64,000 nucleotides of DNA from Petrosia ficiformis (GCA_947044365.1 OX345636.1:6344001-6408000); one strand, 5' to 3'; numbered from the stretch's first letter, positions 48,346 to 61,437 are shown. The notes: generated by a model from the letters alone, not told the origin. Numbers and translations: made by a program.

Positions 48346-49607
48346 TTAGTATAGTAATCATTGTGCATGTCTCTATGCAAACATGTCAGGTTGGAATATA
48401 TTATATATTGTACCTCTGTAACTCAGTTTCTTTGATAAAACATCACAAATATTGAAGATACTTTCTTGAGTCCATGGCCTTCCTGGAATCCATTTTATCT
48501 TTTAAAGAGCGCACACCTACATGTATTAATATGAGATGCGAATATCATTTAGCGATTTATTTTCAATATTTATTTCTTCTATGGAAATTTTTCTATTTTA
48601 CGGTATACATAGAATTAACACAAACATTATGTAATCATTGTTATGTAATAATAACACATTATACTATTAATTTTAGTACTTAGTGGTAGTTGCCATAGTA
48701 ATAAAACTAGTATGTACATGTACTGTTGTACTAAAATACAAAAAGGACATATTTACTGATTATTAGAGGAAAATATTAAATGCTTGCATTTATATAATCT
48801 GTAGTTTATCTTTTCACATAGGAAATAAAACCCATAGTTGGATGATGGAGCTTCCTGGCCTGGGATACCAGTCACACAACTTTCATTTATCTTCTTTTAT
48901 GAAACAGTTGAATAGTGAGCATGAAGGGTTTGATGAAAATTAACTCACTACATTCAGGAAGATATTATTACCTCTGCTATTGATTTTATTTATTATTAAA
49001 CAAGATCTTAATTCCTTACATATGATATAATGTTATAGACATTCATTTTCTTCTATCATCTGATCACTTCTAGTGGACATTGTCTGCGACTTCTGTTTTC
49101 TTTCTTGCATTTGCTGGTGTCTCAGCCTTTTTTTTTCTCCCCAAATTTTATCTCTGCATGTTCTCTCTCGCTTCGAGCTTCACTATTGAACCTGACGTGG
49201 CACACCCATTGTAGTTTCATGTGCCAGTCTCGATCCCAATCAGAATCAGTTTGAGACTTTTGTTAGACTCCTCAATCGCAATACGACAGCTCAGACCTAA
49301 ACTCCTCTTGATGTTTCTGTCTCGATTCCAATCACTGGCAATCAGAATCAGGTTGGGATTTTACTATTTCAGCACCAGGTGCTGCAGGGCAGTGATGTGG
49401 AGAGTACCTGCAGAAACTCTACTTGATCAAATTATAGCAAAACAGTATCTACCACAGGTTGAGTACAACAGTTTCGGGGAAATAAAATGTCCACTATAAG
49501 TCATCAGAGGATGAAAGAGCATGAGAGAACTGAATAAACAGATCAAAGAGATCAGTACACTGGGAGAGAAGTACTAACTGACAATGGAAGCAGAATTTTT
49601 GATAAGT
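48346..49607. other. Intergenic, no gene recognised
   Basis: AT-rich up to about 49060, then a less AT-rich stretch (49060-49560) with short open frames that could be decayed coding sequence. No domain seen. Confidence 0.45.
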
Positions 49608-49815
49608 TTTGAAGCTTGGGCCAAATTGGCTCAAAAATGGTTAGTATGTTCGCTAATAAGAATACTTCTTGAGCCAATTAACTAAGAGTTAATGCTGTTA
49701 ATGACAATATAATCATAACTAACTGTGCCACTGGCCCAGAGAGAGAACTGTGCAGTGCCAAATAAGAAGCTCTTTGGGCCAAAGGTGCACCATATGAGCT
49801 TATCAAAAACACTGA
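49608..49815. repeat. ~205-bp dispersed repeat, copy 1
   Basis: Matches 61438-61642 in the same orientation: TGGGCCAAATTGGCTCAAAA, GTGACAATATAATCATAA, TACCAAATAAGAAGCT. Possibly old coding sequence, as it is less AT-rich than its surroundings. Confidence 0.75.
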
Positions 49816-51372
49816 ATGGAAGATTAAAGAACCACTATATTCCTCCAATAGTCAGCACCATTACACATGAGATATTCGAGTACATGTTTTACTGTGACTA
49901 AACTACAAATCTACTAACTAACTAAAATGAGCCAATAATGCCAGTGCACTTTTAGTTATTCTAAAGCTAAAACACTGTTATTCTCATCTATTGTAACTAT
50001 TTATACAAAATGGTGAGCTATATAATACTTAAGAAACAGCTGATACAATTTATGATGAGTTAGCAACCAAATCCTGGACATTCATTTGTTAACAAAAGCT
50101 AGTATTCCAATACCAAAAAGCATTATTTCAGCACAAGTCTATACATGTATGTACATGTATAGCACCATCTTATACATGTATCAGTACTATATATATATAA
50201 TAGAGTATAAATGAAAGAAAAAAAATCTGTTCACTCACACCATCATTGTAGCATGTTCCATGGACTAGTGGAAGACTCAGAAACTATTCATCCCAGCTGT
50301 TACAAATAATTATCTATTGAAACTGAAGGTCTGATTCCCAGGTGTATGACTCTTCATCTCAAGTTTGACCACATTCTTTCACACATCAAGGTCTTTTTTC
50401 TTTTATTTGTATCACTGTCTATTCATCAAACATTCATCCATTCACTTATCTATCCAGTCTATTGTTCATGTATCCATTAATCTATCTTTCCATATCTACA
50501 TACAGTGTATGTATTTACAATTATTATATGTTGAATTCAACAGATAAATACATGTATCTATCTATCTATCCATCCATCCTCTACCATCGTAACTTTCTTG
50601 TTGACTAGCATCTTGAATCTACTCTTCTATGCCTCATTCCCAGGTTGTCACGAAAACATGGATAGAGGGAGAGAAGAGAGCCTGGAAGACATTGCATGTG
50701 TATGTCTCATGAATCAGGATGGGATCAGTTGATTTGAAATACAAACCAAGTGTGAAGAGTGAGTTACATGTATTTATAGTTCATATAACCACATAATTTT
50801 AGATATAATGATGATGAGGTATATATATATATATACATGTATATATATATAGTATGATGAAGCAACACATCAAAGGAACCAACAGTGCTATATGACCCAA
50901 TACAGTGCACTGGATGCTCGTACATGCATTGTGGCTTGTTAATACCTTAGTCTATGAATAATGACAAGCTACTGAAGTGTGATAAAATAACAGATCAATG
51001 AAAACAAAATGAGGCAATGTTTGAGACAAGGAGTAACATTGTTTCAGATAGAATCCAATTTCGAGGAACCTGTTGGGTCCAGCGGTGTCCTGCTCTCATA
51101 ATTCAAGGTTGGAGGCATATAATTAGCCTGCAGCTCCAGCTGAAGAGGTGTGGGACCAGGTGGTGATGGATAAGGGGGAAGGGAAAAGATATTCCAAGAA
51201 GGAAAGTAGTGGAACTGACTGTTCAGCATTTCATACATGTTAACAGTACAATTGTACTACATTGTAGTAATGAGAACCTGCCATTGGTTGAGCAACAGAT
51301 GGTGAATGACTTGGTCTCAGCTACATAAACGCACAACCACTTACTAAGGGTGTGGACGGAAAAAGACGGTAG
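49816..51372. other. Intergenic, no gene supported
   Basis: Contains a short repeat (TATGACTCTTCATCTCAAGT at 50344) that recurs at 54675, an imperfect ATCTATCTATC tract at 50555-50575, and TATATA runs near 50820. A proline-rich frame at 51044-51238 was considered and not accepted. Confidence 0.45.
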
Positions 51373-51603
51373 TCAAATCTCATCTGGACATCGATCTTCT
51401 GGATTTCCATCGTTGTATCCAGAAAACCAATCTTGAAAATTCTTCATAGCCCACCGTCTGCTTTGTATAGTGTTTTTAGTCATCTTCACTTTCGATACGT
51501 CTTCCAGCTCATCATTTGTAGCTGCTTTGAATCGATTTTTCAATGACAAGGACAATTTGCGCTTCTTTGACGGAGGTACATGTACGTTCTCCTTCTCTGC
51601 CAT
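51373..51603 (-). pseudogene. N-terminal fragment of a Crypton-like tyrosine recombinase protein
   Basis: Starts MAEKENVHVPPSKKRKLSLS (basic, nuclear-signal-like), followed by a region with NTIQSRRWAMKNFQDWF and DRCPDEI, the pattern of the N-terminal core-binding part of Crypton-type recombinases and their domesticated relatives (DUF3504 proteins such as ZMYM-type). It stops at TGA right after the CPDEI motif where the domain should continue, and no good splice donor is visible there. I therefore read it as a 3'-truncated copy, though a first exon is possible. A C-terminal piece of the same protein family is at 57124 on the other strand. Confidence 0.6.
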
Positions 51604-51731
51604 CTCCTGATCCTCAACAATACAGTGAACAGTGAAACAACGTGGTTAAACAGTTAAAACGACATTTATCACGCACATGCGCATCAGTGAAAGCAAGTGT
51701 TACTTCATCATACCATACATGTACATATCAT

Positions 51732-51824
51732 TTATAACACCCCACTCGTACTATATGGAATTTAACCACCTCGCCCTCAGGCAGGTGCTTATAAATCCCA
51801 TATAGCACTCGTGGGGTGTTATAA
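51732..51824. mobile_element. Short palindromic MITE, TTATAACACCCC type
   Basis: Arms TTATAACACCCCACTCGT and its complement, plus TATATGG/CCATATA inside. Same terminal motif as 38726-38838. Confidence 0.75.
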
Positions 51825-51834
51825 ATATTACATA

Positions 51835-51878
<44 letters not shown>

Positions 51879-51922
51879 TAATTATGTATATAATTATATA
51901 TCATATAGTGATATGCTTTATT

Positions 51923-52795
51923 GTGACACTAGCTAAGTCCTTGATATTACCAGTTCATGTGACACTAAGTCCTTAATATTACCTGTTCATGTGACACTAA
52001 GTCCTTGATATTACCTGTTCATGTGACACTAAGGCCTTGATATTACCTGTTCATGTGACACTAAGTTCTTGATATTACCAGTTCATGTGACACTAAGTTC
52101 TTGATATTACCTGTTCATGTGACACTAAGTTCTTGATATTACCTGTTCATGTGACACTAAGTGCTTGATATTACCTGTTCATGTGACACTAAGTTCTTGA
52201 TATTACCTGTTCATGTGACACTAAGTTCTTGATATTACCTGTTCATGTGACACTAAGTTCTTGATATTACCTGTTCATGTGACACTAAGTTCTTGATATT
52301 ACCTGTTCATGTGACACTAAGTTCTTGATATTACCTGTTCATGTGACACTAAGTTCTTGATATTACCTGTTCATGTGACACTAAGTGCTTGATATTACCT
52401 GTTCATGTGACACTAAGTTCTTGATATTACCTGTTCATGTGACACTAAGTTCTTGATATTACCTGTTCATGTGACACTAAGTTCTTGATATTACCTGTTC
52501 ATGTGACACTAAGTTCTTGATATTACCTGTTCATGTGACACTAAGTTCTTGATATTACCTGTTCATGTGACACTAAGTTCTTGATATTACCTGTTCATGT
52601 GACACTAAGTGCTTGATATTACCTGTTCATGTGACACTAAGGCCTTGATATTACCTGTTCATGTGACACTAAGTTCTTGATATTACCTGTTCATGTGACA
52701 CTAAGTTCTTGATATTACCTGTTCATGTGACACTAAGTTCTTGATATTACCTGTTCATGTGACACTAAGTCCTTGATATTACCTCTTCATGTGAC
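51923..52795. repeat. 32-bp satellite array
   Basis: About 27 copies of a 32-bp unit: GTGACACTAAGTTCTTGATA and TTACCTGTTCAT. Most copies are identical apart from TC/CC/GC/GG variation at one site. The first copies have short insertions, suggesting growth from the right. Confidence 0.95.
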
Positions 52796-53151
52796 ATTTG
52801 TATTCTTTGTACCTATTCTTGTAATGGTTGGGGTTTGTGTATTTTGTTTATGTCTACTAAATATATGTGAGGGAACTTGTCTATGTTTACTATAGTGTAG
52901 TACAATTATGTGAATGTTTGTAATTTAATAGTCAATTGAAATATTATTTTATTGTACTGTATAGTGGGAAATGTTCATCGGGTGGAAAATTTGTTATTTT
53001 CACTTGAAATTGGAAGCAATGAAAATTTTAATCGACGAAAATGTTTGTGAGAAATTTATTTCAACGAAAATGTTACAAGGAAAGATTTAGCGTGCTCTAG
53101 TTCGTACTGCAATCATAGTACAAAGACGAAACGTGAATGTTTTCTTGCTGT
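52796..53151. other. Intergenic, no gene seen
   Basis: AT-rich with a GACGAAAATG-type imperfect repeat around 52970-53070. Confidence 0.45.
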
Positions 53152-53244
53152 CTACTGAAGCAATAGACTTTTACAGGTACATGTACATGTACGTATAAAT
53201 TTGGCTACTAGATGTTCCTCTTCTTTAGTACTCATATCTTTCAT
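53152..53244 (-). pseudogene. Relative of the possible exon at 8658-8774
   Basis: Acceptor-like CATGTAG, then GAACAATG and MKDMSTKEEEHLVAKF, after which the frame runs into TACATGT repeats and stops. Similarity to the 8.7 kb copy covers the first 19 codons and about 20 bases upstream. Confidence 0.35.
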
Positions 53245-53389
53245 TGTTCCTACATGATAAACTAATGATGACTTTATGAGTATGATAATAATTAAGCTAC
53301 ATATGAACTCAAACCTTTGTGTGAAAGGGGAAGAGGTGGGTTACGTAATATATCAATTTGATCTGATTTACTTCTAACCCTATAGAATC

Positions 53390-53590
53390 ACATGTACACT
53401 TTATGTACATGTACATTTACAAGTGTACTGTACACTCATTATGTACACTTTATGTACATGTACATTTACAAGGGTACTGTACACTCATTATGTACAAGTA
53501 CATTTACAAGTGTACTCATTATGTATACTTTATGTACACATACATTTACAAGTGTACTATACACTCATTACACTGTATGTATGCTTTATG
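53390..53590. repeat. ~45-bp tandem repeat
   Basis: Four imperfect copies of ACTTTATGTACATGTACATT and TACAAGTGTACTGTACACTC. Open frames through it are by-products of the repeat. Confidence 0.8.
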
Positions 53591-53994
53591 TCTACTGGTT
53601 AGTGTGAGAGGTTCCTAAACTATTATTGATATCATTCATGTATACTGAAATATTCAAGATCCAAACAGCTATTGAGATGCAATAATGTACATAACAACTG
53701 ATCTATTGTTCTGATTACACAATATTCAAATACAATTTAACTACTTCCAATTAATACTTATATAACACTTAAGTTAAATGATTGTACTTGTATGAATACT
53801 GATATTAAGCCCTTCTAAAAGTTTAATTAAGTCATTTCACTAAACACTTTGTTCTTGTACTTAAGTGCATGTCCCCATGTGTAATATATACATGTGTACA
53901 TGAATACAATTCATTACTTTCGACCTATACATTATATTAATAGACCAAGTGCTGATGTTTTGGTAAAAGTGTCACTACCAATTCAGATACATTT

Positions 53995-54550
53995 TAGTGC
54001 TGTCACGATATATTGATATATCGACATATCACGATATAATAAGCCACAATATGATATGATATAACATTTTTTTATATAGATATGGTATACGCATGCGCAG
54101 TTGAAAAAAACGGCGTCATGTTTGAATTATAGTTAAAATCTTTTTCTTGCATGCACCTGGAAAGAAGGTATCTATGTTGATTTTCTGCAAGCATAAAGGT
54201 GTCTGCAGGTCTTTAAAACAATAACAAGCTTAATTCTGGAATATGGAAAGCAAAAGAGCCTTTGACTTCCTGAAAAGTGGGCGTTGCCCACGAGCAAGAT
54301 GACGACCGAGGTAGGAATCTAGCCTTAGAAATTTTAAGATTTTCTTAGTTTATTTCAGTTTATAGTTGTATCTAATTAAGTTTAAAAGAGCAGAGGACAA
54401 AAAATAACATAACTGTAACTTTTGGTCAAAACATTTAATTATTATTAATATAAATGAATAATTAATTAAATTATGTTGTGATATGCGATATATCGCGATT
54501 TAAACAGTCACGACATACGATAAAAGATTTTCTAAATCGTGGCAGCACTA
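53995..54550. mobile_element. hAT-type non-autonomous element with 8-bp target duplication
   Basis: Ends TAGTGCTGTCACGAT and ATCGTGGCAGCACTA are inverse with one mismatch, and the flanking ATACATTT (53987-53994, 54551-54558) is an exact 8-bp duplication, the hAT signature. The interior has repeated ATATCG/CGATATA motifs near both ends and a short frame beginning MESKRAFDFLKSG (54242) that may be the relic of a transposase start. Confidence 0.9.
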
Positions 54551-54558
54551 ATACATTT

Positions 54559-56102
54559 ATACATCTACATGTACATGTAAATATATAATTATGTGTCTAT
54601 TAAGTGTTATGTCTCACTAATAATAATTTTGTTTCTGATAGGTTTATAGCATACAAAAGATAGTAATATACATGTATGACTCTTCATCTCAAGTTTGACC
54701 TCATTCTTCCACACATCAATCGTTCATGTATCCATTAATTTATCTATTTATAATTATCTGTTGGTGTTAAAACATGTAAATTATAAATAGTTTAAATATT
54801 CATTTGGTATATACACATATGTACTAGCTAGTCTAGTTTATTTATACCTATAAGTATACTTACATTGAGCCAATCACTATTTCATATACTAGTCACATGA
54901 TTGCTTTTTAAACAATTATAATGCCCATGGATATTAACTACTTAATACGCAGTTACAGGCGATAATTAAACTAGACCTTTTTCATACATTCCGAAATTAA
55001 TTATCTAGGAAAATGTGTGGGCGGAGCGTATAGTAGATCAACCAGAAATGTCAATTGATAAACACTAAAACATTCTTTACATCCATTAGTGTTTCGGGCA
55101 GGCGTCTTGACTAGAGAATGCACTTGCTTCACTTTTGGATTGTCTTGATCTCAATCTTTATTAAACCCAGCCCCACTGCTACATGAAAATGCTTAGCACA
55201 CTGTAGAGAACATTTAAATATTACATATTCCAATATATCCTAATATAAATGTAAGTGATTGTATATAAATATTTCATATATTTAAATATGTATTTATTAT
55301 AAACAATGTCATTGGTATGCAGGTTACTAACATGTATATATGTATTAGGACTGGGAAAAACCTTCAAAGGTACAAACCTCATTAGTTTGTTAGGCAATCA
55401 AAGCTAAATTCTTCCTTCGAAGCTTCACTGGCACACCCACTCTAATATTTGCACATGAGCACTTGTACACTAAACATATTGTTAATGATATGTGTGTGCT
55501 CCAGTAAAGTTGAGGCTGTGCGACTACCTGCTTCTGTTCATCCTAGTTCTATTATGTATAATTATTATAATTATGTGACCTATTTTTCAAAAAGGGACAC
55601 TTTCACACAAAATAATTTGATCAAATGTTTACATTCATGCACTTGCAATTGGTCACCATTCCACCATTTTGTACATGAAGTCAATGAATTAGGTATCCTG
55701 GAACAGGTTTTATTATGAAGACATTTAGATTACACAAATTTCATTGGCTTCCTTTACAATAATTGGGTCATATATAATTACAAAACCCAATTTGGATGAT
55801 CAACTATTTATCATTAATAAATGACAACATTTAATATAATACACTATCAAAAATTAATATAATAATTATAATCATGTATGAAATAAAAGGATATATAATC
55901 ATCCATGTATCTTCAGTATCCAGCAGTACATGTAGTTATATTTACATGTATGTAAACTATTATCAACTCAAACTTTCAGAGATACATGTATTTCAGTCTA
56001 CAACATAAATGTGTAACAAGGTATACCTCTTTTTTACCACCCCAACGCCCCTTCAAATCAATTAGGATTTTTTTAAATTCCCTACATGTACAAGTACATG
56101 TA
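54559..56102. other. Intergenic, mostly unassigned
   Basis: AT-rich. An open stretch at 55449-55718 (89 codons) has no recognisable family. 55875-55925 resembles the 3' end of the Tc1 gene region at 297-350 (AAAAGGATATA.AATCA and ATCTTCAGTATCCAG.AG) and is annotated separately. Confidence 0.45.
55875..55925 (-). mobile_element. Relic of the Tc1 element's 3' end
   Basis: About 50 bases match 297-350, covering the last codons of the transposase and the bases after its stop. No more of the gene is present. Confidence 0.5.
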
Positions 56103-56952
56103 CATGTGAAATAATTAGAGTATATATGGTATTATAATACATAAACTCTATTCATATACCTAACCTATATACTAGCTACATGTAACTAGTTTAGTACACT
56201 ATTATCAACTCAAGCTTATAGCATATCTCAACATGTATTTCCATAATGTACATGTACATGTACATGTACATGTACATGTACATGTAGCAATCAAGTACAG
56301 TAGACCCTCACTAGCTTTGTACCAAAAGATCAAATTGATTTTAAAAATTCAAAAATGTGTTGGCACAGCATTTAATAAGACATCCACTGTAGCTATGATA
56401 ACATACCTCAACGTTTTTTCACAAAACACTTCATAACAGACATTATTTAAATATTTCTTCCTGAAACACTTTCCATTACATTATCCTTTTGTATAGTAAT
56501 TGTATTGAAATTGCATATGTGATTAAATTATTGAAAATCTATAAATAGAGTAATAAATTTGCTGTTAAATTATGTCATTTCAATGTTTACTCTTACGTGC
56601 ATGTAGCCAATGAAATTATATATCCAGGATGAACAATCATTATGTTTTGTACATGTACTGCATATACCAAATTTCAGTGTAATTTATAGCTCTGCGTATA
56701 CAAACCTGTTTGTAGTATCTGCGAAAAATTGGTTTTGTTTACACAAAGCCATATTGACACAATTAACTAGGTAAGGGTGGGGTTTATATCATAGTACATT
56801 GTATAGTACCATATATACTCTAATTATTTCATGTGCTTACATGAAATAATTAGACTTGTACTAAACTAGTTACATGTAGCTAGTATATAGGTGAGGTATA
56901 TGAATAGAGTTTATGTATTATAATACCATATATACTCTAATTATTTCATATG
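56103..56952. mobile_element. 850-bp element with 95-bp inverted repeats
   Basis: 56103-56197 and 56858-56952 are near-perfect inverses, both with AATTAGAGTATATATGGTATT and ATAAACTCTATTCATATACC. Next to the right arm is a second small palindrome (56805-56857). The interior holds (ACATGT)n at 56258-56287 and no ORF worth calling. The end motif recurs at 35385 and, reversed, near 36250. Confidence 0.8.
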
Positions 56953-57123
56953 TACTAAACGTATACACACACGTGAACATGAACATGTATGTGTGACATA
57001 CATATATGTGTATGTATGTATGCGTGTCGAACAATGCGTTTTGGTATTGTGTTTACATGTATGTGTGTATATGTCCATCAGGATTGGGGTAATGATAATT
57101 GCAATTATAATTAATTAGCATTT

Positions 57124-57444
57124 TTGAGTAATTACTCTCAAGTATCGGGCATGTCTGGATATAAAACAAACCATTCACTGAGAGTGACAACAGCTACATG
57201 GTTGTTTCAGGCAGGTGTAGAAGAGCAACTCATTATGTCTCGTACTGGTCATCAAAGCCTGGATGGAGTGCGCACATACAAAAGAGTGTCTGAAGAGCAA
57301 TGTCAGCAAGTTTCAAGTGTACTTAATTCAGCTACAAATTGCGCACCTCATCAAAATAAAAAGATTAAATGCCATGACCATCAAGAACAAGCACCACTCA
57401 CTCTCTCTAACTGTACTAATATAACCATTAACTTCAATAAGTGA
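57124..57444 (+). pseudogene. C-terminal catalytic part of a Crypton-like tyrosine recombinase
   Basis: Reads SGYKTNHSLRVTTATWLFQ, then AGVEEQLIMSRTGHQS and GVRTYKRVSEEQ: the H..R, GH and Y residues of the catalytic C terminus of tyrosine recombinases in the form seen in Crypton/DUF3504 proteins. The tail after position 65 is low in structure. The N-terminal two thirds, including box I arginine, are absent, and an AT-rich stretch lies just before. It is open from at least 57124, with no lesion in the preserved part. Probably an isolated fragment. Confidence 0.7.
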
Positions 57445-57595
57445 AACAATGCCAAATCTGCATTTAAATTATTTATTAGTGTAATGACTCATTATTATAG
57501 TAATCTTTTAATGTGTAACTTATACACCATTATTATAAATCAATGGCAACTCTGACAAGATTATTATTTTGAAACACAATCCCGGAGAAATAATC

Positions 57596-57635
57596 CCGGG
57601 AGGTTTCAATATAAAATTGAAACCTCTCCAGGAGG
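57596..57635. repeat. Small hairpin
   Basis: GGAGGTTTCAATATAAAATTGAAACCTCTCC can form a stem of about 11 bp. Function unknown. Confidence 0.6.
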
Positions 57636-57707
57636 TTTGATATGAGATTTATTAACCTCATTTTGAGTAATTTCATTGGTCAATTAAATACAAGCATGGT
57701 AGAAGTG

Positions 57708-58432
57708 ACTATACATATACAGTAGCACATGTGTGTGTGTATGTGATTCAGTAGTACATGTGTCATGATGTGTGTATGTGACTATACATATACAGTAGTA
57801 CTTGTGTGTGTATATGTGACTACACATATACAGTAGTGCATGTGTGTGTATGCGACTATACATATACAGTAGTACATGTGTGTATATGTGACTATACATA
57901 TACAGTAGTACATGTGTGTATATGTGACTATACATATATAGTAGTACATGTGTGTATATGTGACTATACATATACAGTAGTACATGTGTGTGTATATGTG
58001 ACTATACATATACAATAGTACATGTGTGTATATGTGACTATACATATATAGTAGTACATGTGTGTGTATGTGACTATACATATACAGTAGTACATGTGTG
58101 TATATGTGACTATACATATACAGTAGTACATGTGTGTATATGTGACTATACATATACGGTAGTACATGTGTGTATACATGTATGTGACTATACATATACA
58201 GTAGTACATGTGTGTGTATATGTGACTATTCATATACAGTAGTACATGTATGTGTGTATACATGTATGTGACTATACATATACAGTAGTACATGTGTGTG
58301 TATATGTGACTATACATATACAGTAGTACATGTGTGTATATGTGACTATACATATACAGTAGTACATGTGTGTATACATGACTATTCATATACAGTAGCA
58401 CATGTGTGTGTAACTGTGTATATGTGACTGTA
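57708..58432. repeat. 36-bp minisatellite, third array
   Basis: Same unit as at 2270 and 13730, here about 20 copies. It marks the start of segmental duplication copy B, in the same relative place as in copy A. Confidence 0.92.
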
Positions 58433-61149
58433 TACATCATAATAATTACATGTACCTCATAATATCATACAAGTCATTATAATGCTAAGGACAAATCAAG
58501 GACATTCTATCCTGTAATGTTTAGTCCTCAACTACATGTTGTGTAAGTAAGTCAATTTCATAATCATTTATATATCACAATATTATAATATTTATTATAA
58601 TTATGAACTATTTGAAATGTCTCTTGTACATGTACATAGAAGTGCAGTACTCGAAATAAATGTTGAAATTGTCCAGTAAAATTATCTTAACAAAACAATA
58701 TTAATGTTTGACCAGCAAATTATGAATTTTGTCCATAAATCCATCACTATACCCATTTATGGCTAATGAGATATATAAGTAACCCACTAGACCATTACTG
58801 CTTTTGAATAATAATTATACTTTTCTGTATAAATAATAAGACAATTTATCCAGTAAAGTGTAATTTTGTCTGGACAAAGAGACAAAGAGACAAAATGACA
58901 AAGAGACAAAATGTCCGTAAAATGGCCAATTGTTGGATTTTATTTCCAGCTCTGGAAGTGTATGACTATATATATGTGTATGTAATATGTGTTCATTTTC
59001 TAAATATATATGTACATGTATATACACACACAGTTAATCATATACAAGGCCATAGACAAGGGGGTACTTGGGGGTTATGGAAGACAGTCTAGAAATTAAT
59101 TAGCAAAAATAATTATGTGAAATGTAATTATTATCACTGGAATTATTTGTGTTCTCTAAAGTGAAACTTCCAAGAACTGATCAAGAGAATCATTGTATGG
59201 AAGTTTGTTTTAAATTACCCTAATGTAATGTTATGAATTATATTATATAACTCTGTGATTCTATTATATTTTTTGATGAAATTTTTACGCACATGAAAAA
59301 ACCTGGAGTTTTATTAAATCATGCAACAAAGTGTAAATTTACTCCTAGCTAGATTAAATCATATTACCTCATTTTAGGGAATTTTCATGCCAGAGCATAG
59401 CCCTAGTAGCATAGCCCTAGACCCCCTACATGGAGCAACATAATTATTATCAAGATTATTTTAGCAACACTGTCACACTTAATCACTACATCCACCCCTA
59501 TTTAGCATCCCCAAACTAAAAAAGTAATCTATGGCATGATATACGCTTACATACCCTCATTTATTATTACTGAAGTAGTCCTGCTCCACCTCCTCATCAG
59601 TCTCCTCCTTCCCACACCACACCACCTACTACCTAATTATAATAAAGGGATAATAATAATTATTATTATGATGTTATGATGCTTAACATCAAACGCACTG
59701 ACAGTCCTATATCTTCCATATAGAGCACAGTTAGTACCACATCTAGTGCTATATTTTCCATATGTTATTCACATTACTAAGCTTACCTTAGGTGTAGTGA
59801 AAGAACACCAAGCGCATGTACTTCATTATTCTCCTTCAAATACAATATCCATCAATCAAAACTACTAGTTAAACCACTGGTTTTGATTGTGCTGTACTGC
59901 AAAAATATAGCATACAAGCAATTAAAATCTCTCTCATCTCTCTCTCTTTCTCAAACACACACACATACACATATACAGATTAACATACACACACATCTGT
60001 TATGTGTGGAAGTTATATACTCCATTGGCACTTCTATATCAACAAAATTTAACAAGTTGAGAAATACCAAGCTATGAATTGATACATACATGTATCACTT
60101 CCTATAGTATTGTAACTTGATGTGTATACTGTTAATAATCAGTAAATATAATTATAATTTTATATATCATAATTATTATTATTATTAGATATTATAATTA
60201 TTATACATTTGCACATAATAATTGTTTAGTTTTTATGATTGTTTATACAGTCAAGAATATTTATTATAAATAAGAGGAACTTTTTGTTACAAATGCTGTA
60301 AACTGTAGCCCCACCTAGAAACTTGGTACAGCTAGCTAGCACAGTACAGGGTGGAGGTAGTCACGTGGTGGACATTGTGTTTCTGTCTATCTGAAGATTT
60401 TCATGTGAGTATAACAAGTGACACATTTTCAAGTTATATACTTGTATATAAAGTATAATTATGTAAGACCTATTACTAGCCGGTATGTCCCTTATTATAT
60501 GTTAAGATATTGCATTACAGCTGAGGTTTCACCTGCTGTGTTATAATTATAATTATAGAGTTATGAACTAGTAACTACTATCTACTTTTCTTAGTTTTTA
60601 AAGGTTAATTCTTATAGAACTTAAGGAATATATTTCAGTTATAACAGCTGTTAGTTTCAGCATTCCAGTGCTGGTCTATACAGCTCTACTGCACATACTA
60701 TAGCCACCACTGATTATATAGGGTGTAGTGTGGTTATACTTATATTTCAAATTCATTGCTAGAGAGAGGTTCGTTCGAACCCTACAAATTAGAAACCCCC
60801 TTGGATTGACCTCTGTGAGTGTATTTCATAATGATGACTAGACCGCTTGAACATAATACAGGAATAATGTTCATCATTGAAAAGACCAGTACTTGTCCTA
60901 AGCTAGTAAGAAATGAAAAAAAAAATTCTCATGATTTATTATTACATAATTATGTGTAATTACACTGATTGTTACCTCACTTCACTTAATTTATGCGTGT
61001 ATTATATACATAAATACATGTACACAAGTAATAAATGTATAGTGTAGGTCATTAGTGGTTAATTAGTTAGATCAATAGACAGGTATCATATAAACTAATA
61101 TTCTCAACAGACAATACATATTATATTGTATCTATGATGAGTGTATGTC

Positions 61150-61290
61150 AGATATGGCCTGACCCTTGCTCATAGATGATGGCATGTCCTGACCCTTGCA
61201 TAGACACAATGGCATGTCCTGACCCTTGCATAGACACAATGGCATGTCCTGACCCTTGCATAGACACAATGGCATATCCTGACCTTTTGC
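61150..61290. repeat. 30-bp tandem repeat
   Basis: Four to five copies of TGACCCTTGCATAGACACAA plus TGGCATGTCC. Confidence 0.9.
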
Positions 61291-61437
61291 GTAGATACAT
61301 TGATTAGTTCATGCTTGATTATATATGCTGAGTGCTTCCCAGAACACCTAACTACAATGAATTGATGTCCTATGATTATACCATATTAGGAGGCAAATAA
61401 ATGTTGTGGTTTGCAAGGGTTGACTATAGAGTTTTAA

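Noticed and set aside
51044..51238. A 64-codon proline-rich minus-strand frame
   Set aside because: Composition is slightly coding-like, but there is no family, no splice context and no conservation evidence.
55449..55718. An 89-codon plus-strand frame
   Set aside because: No recognisable domain and composition like the surrounding DNA; could be chance in a 64-kb window.
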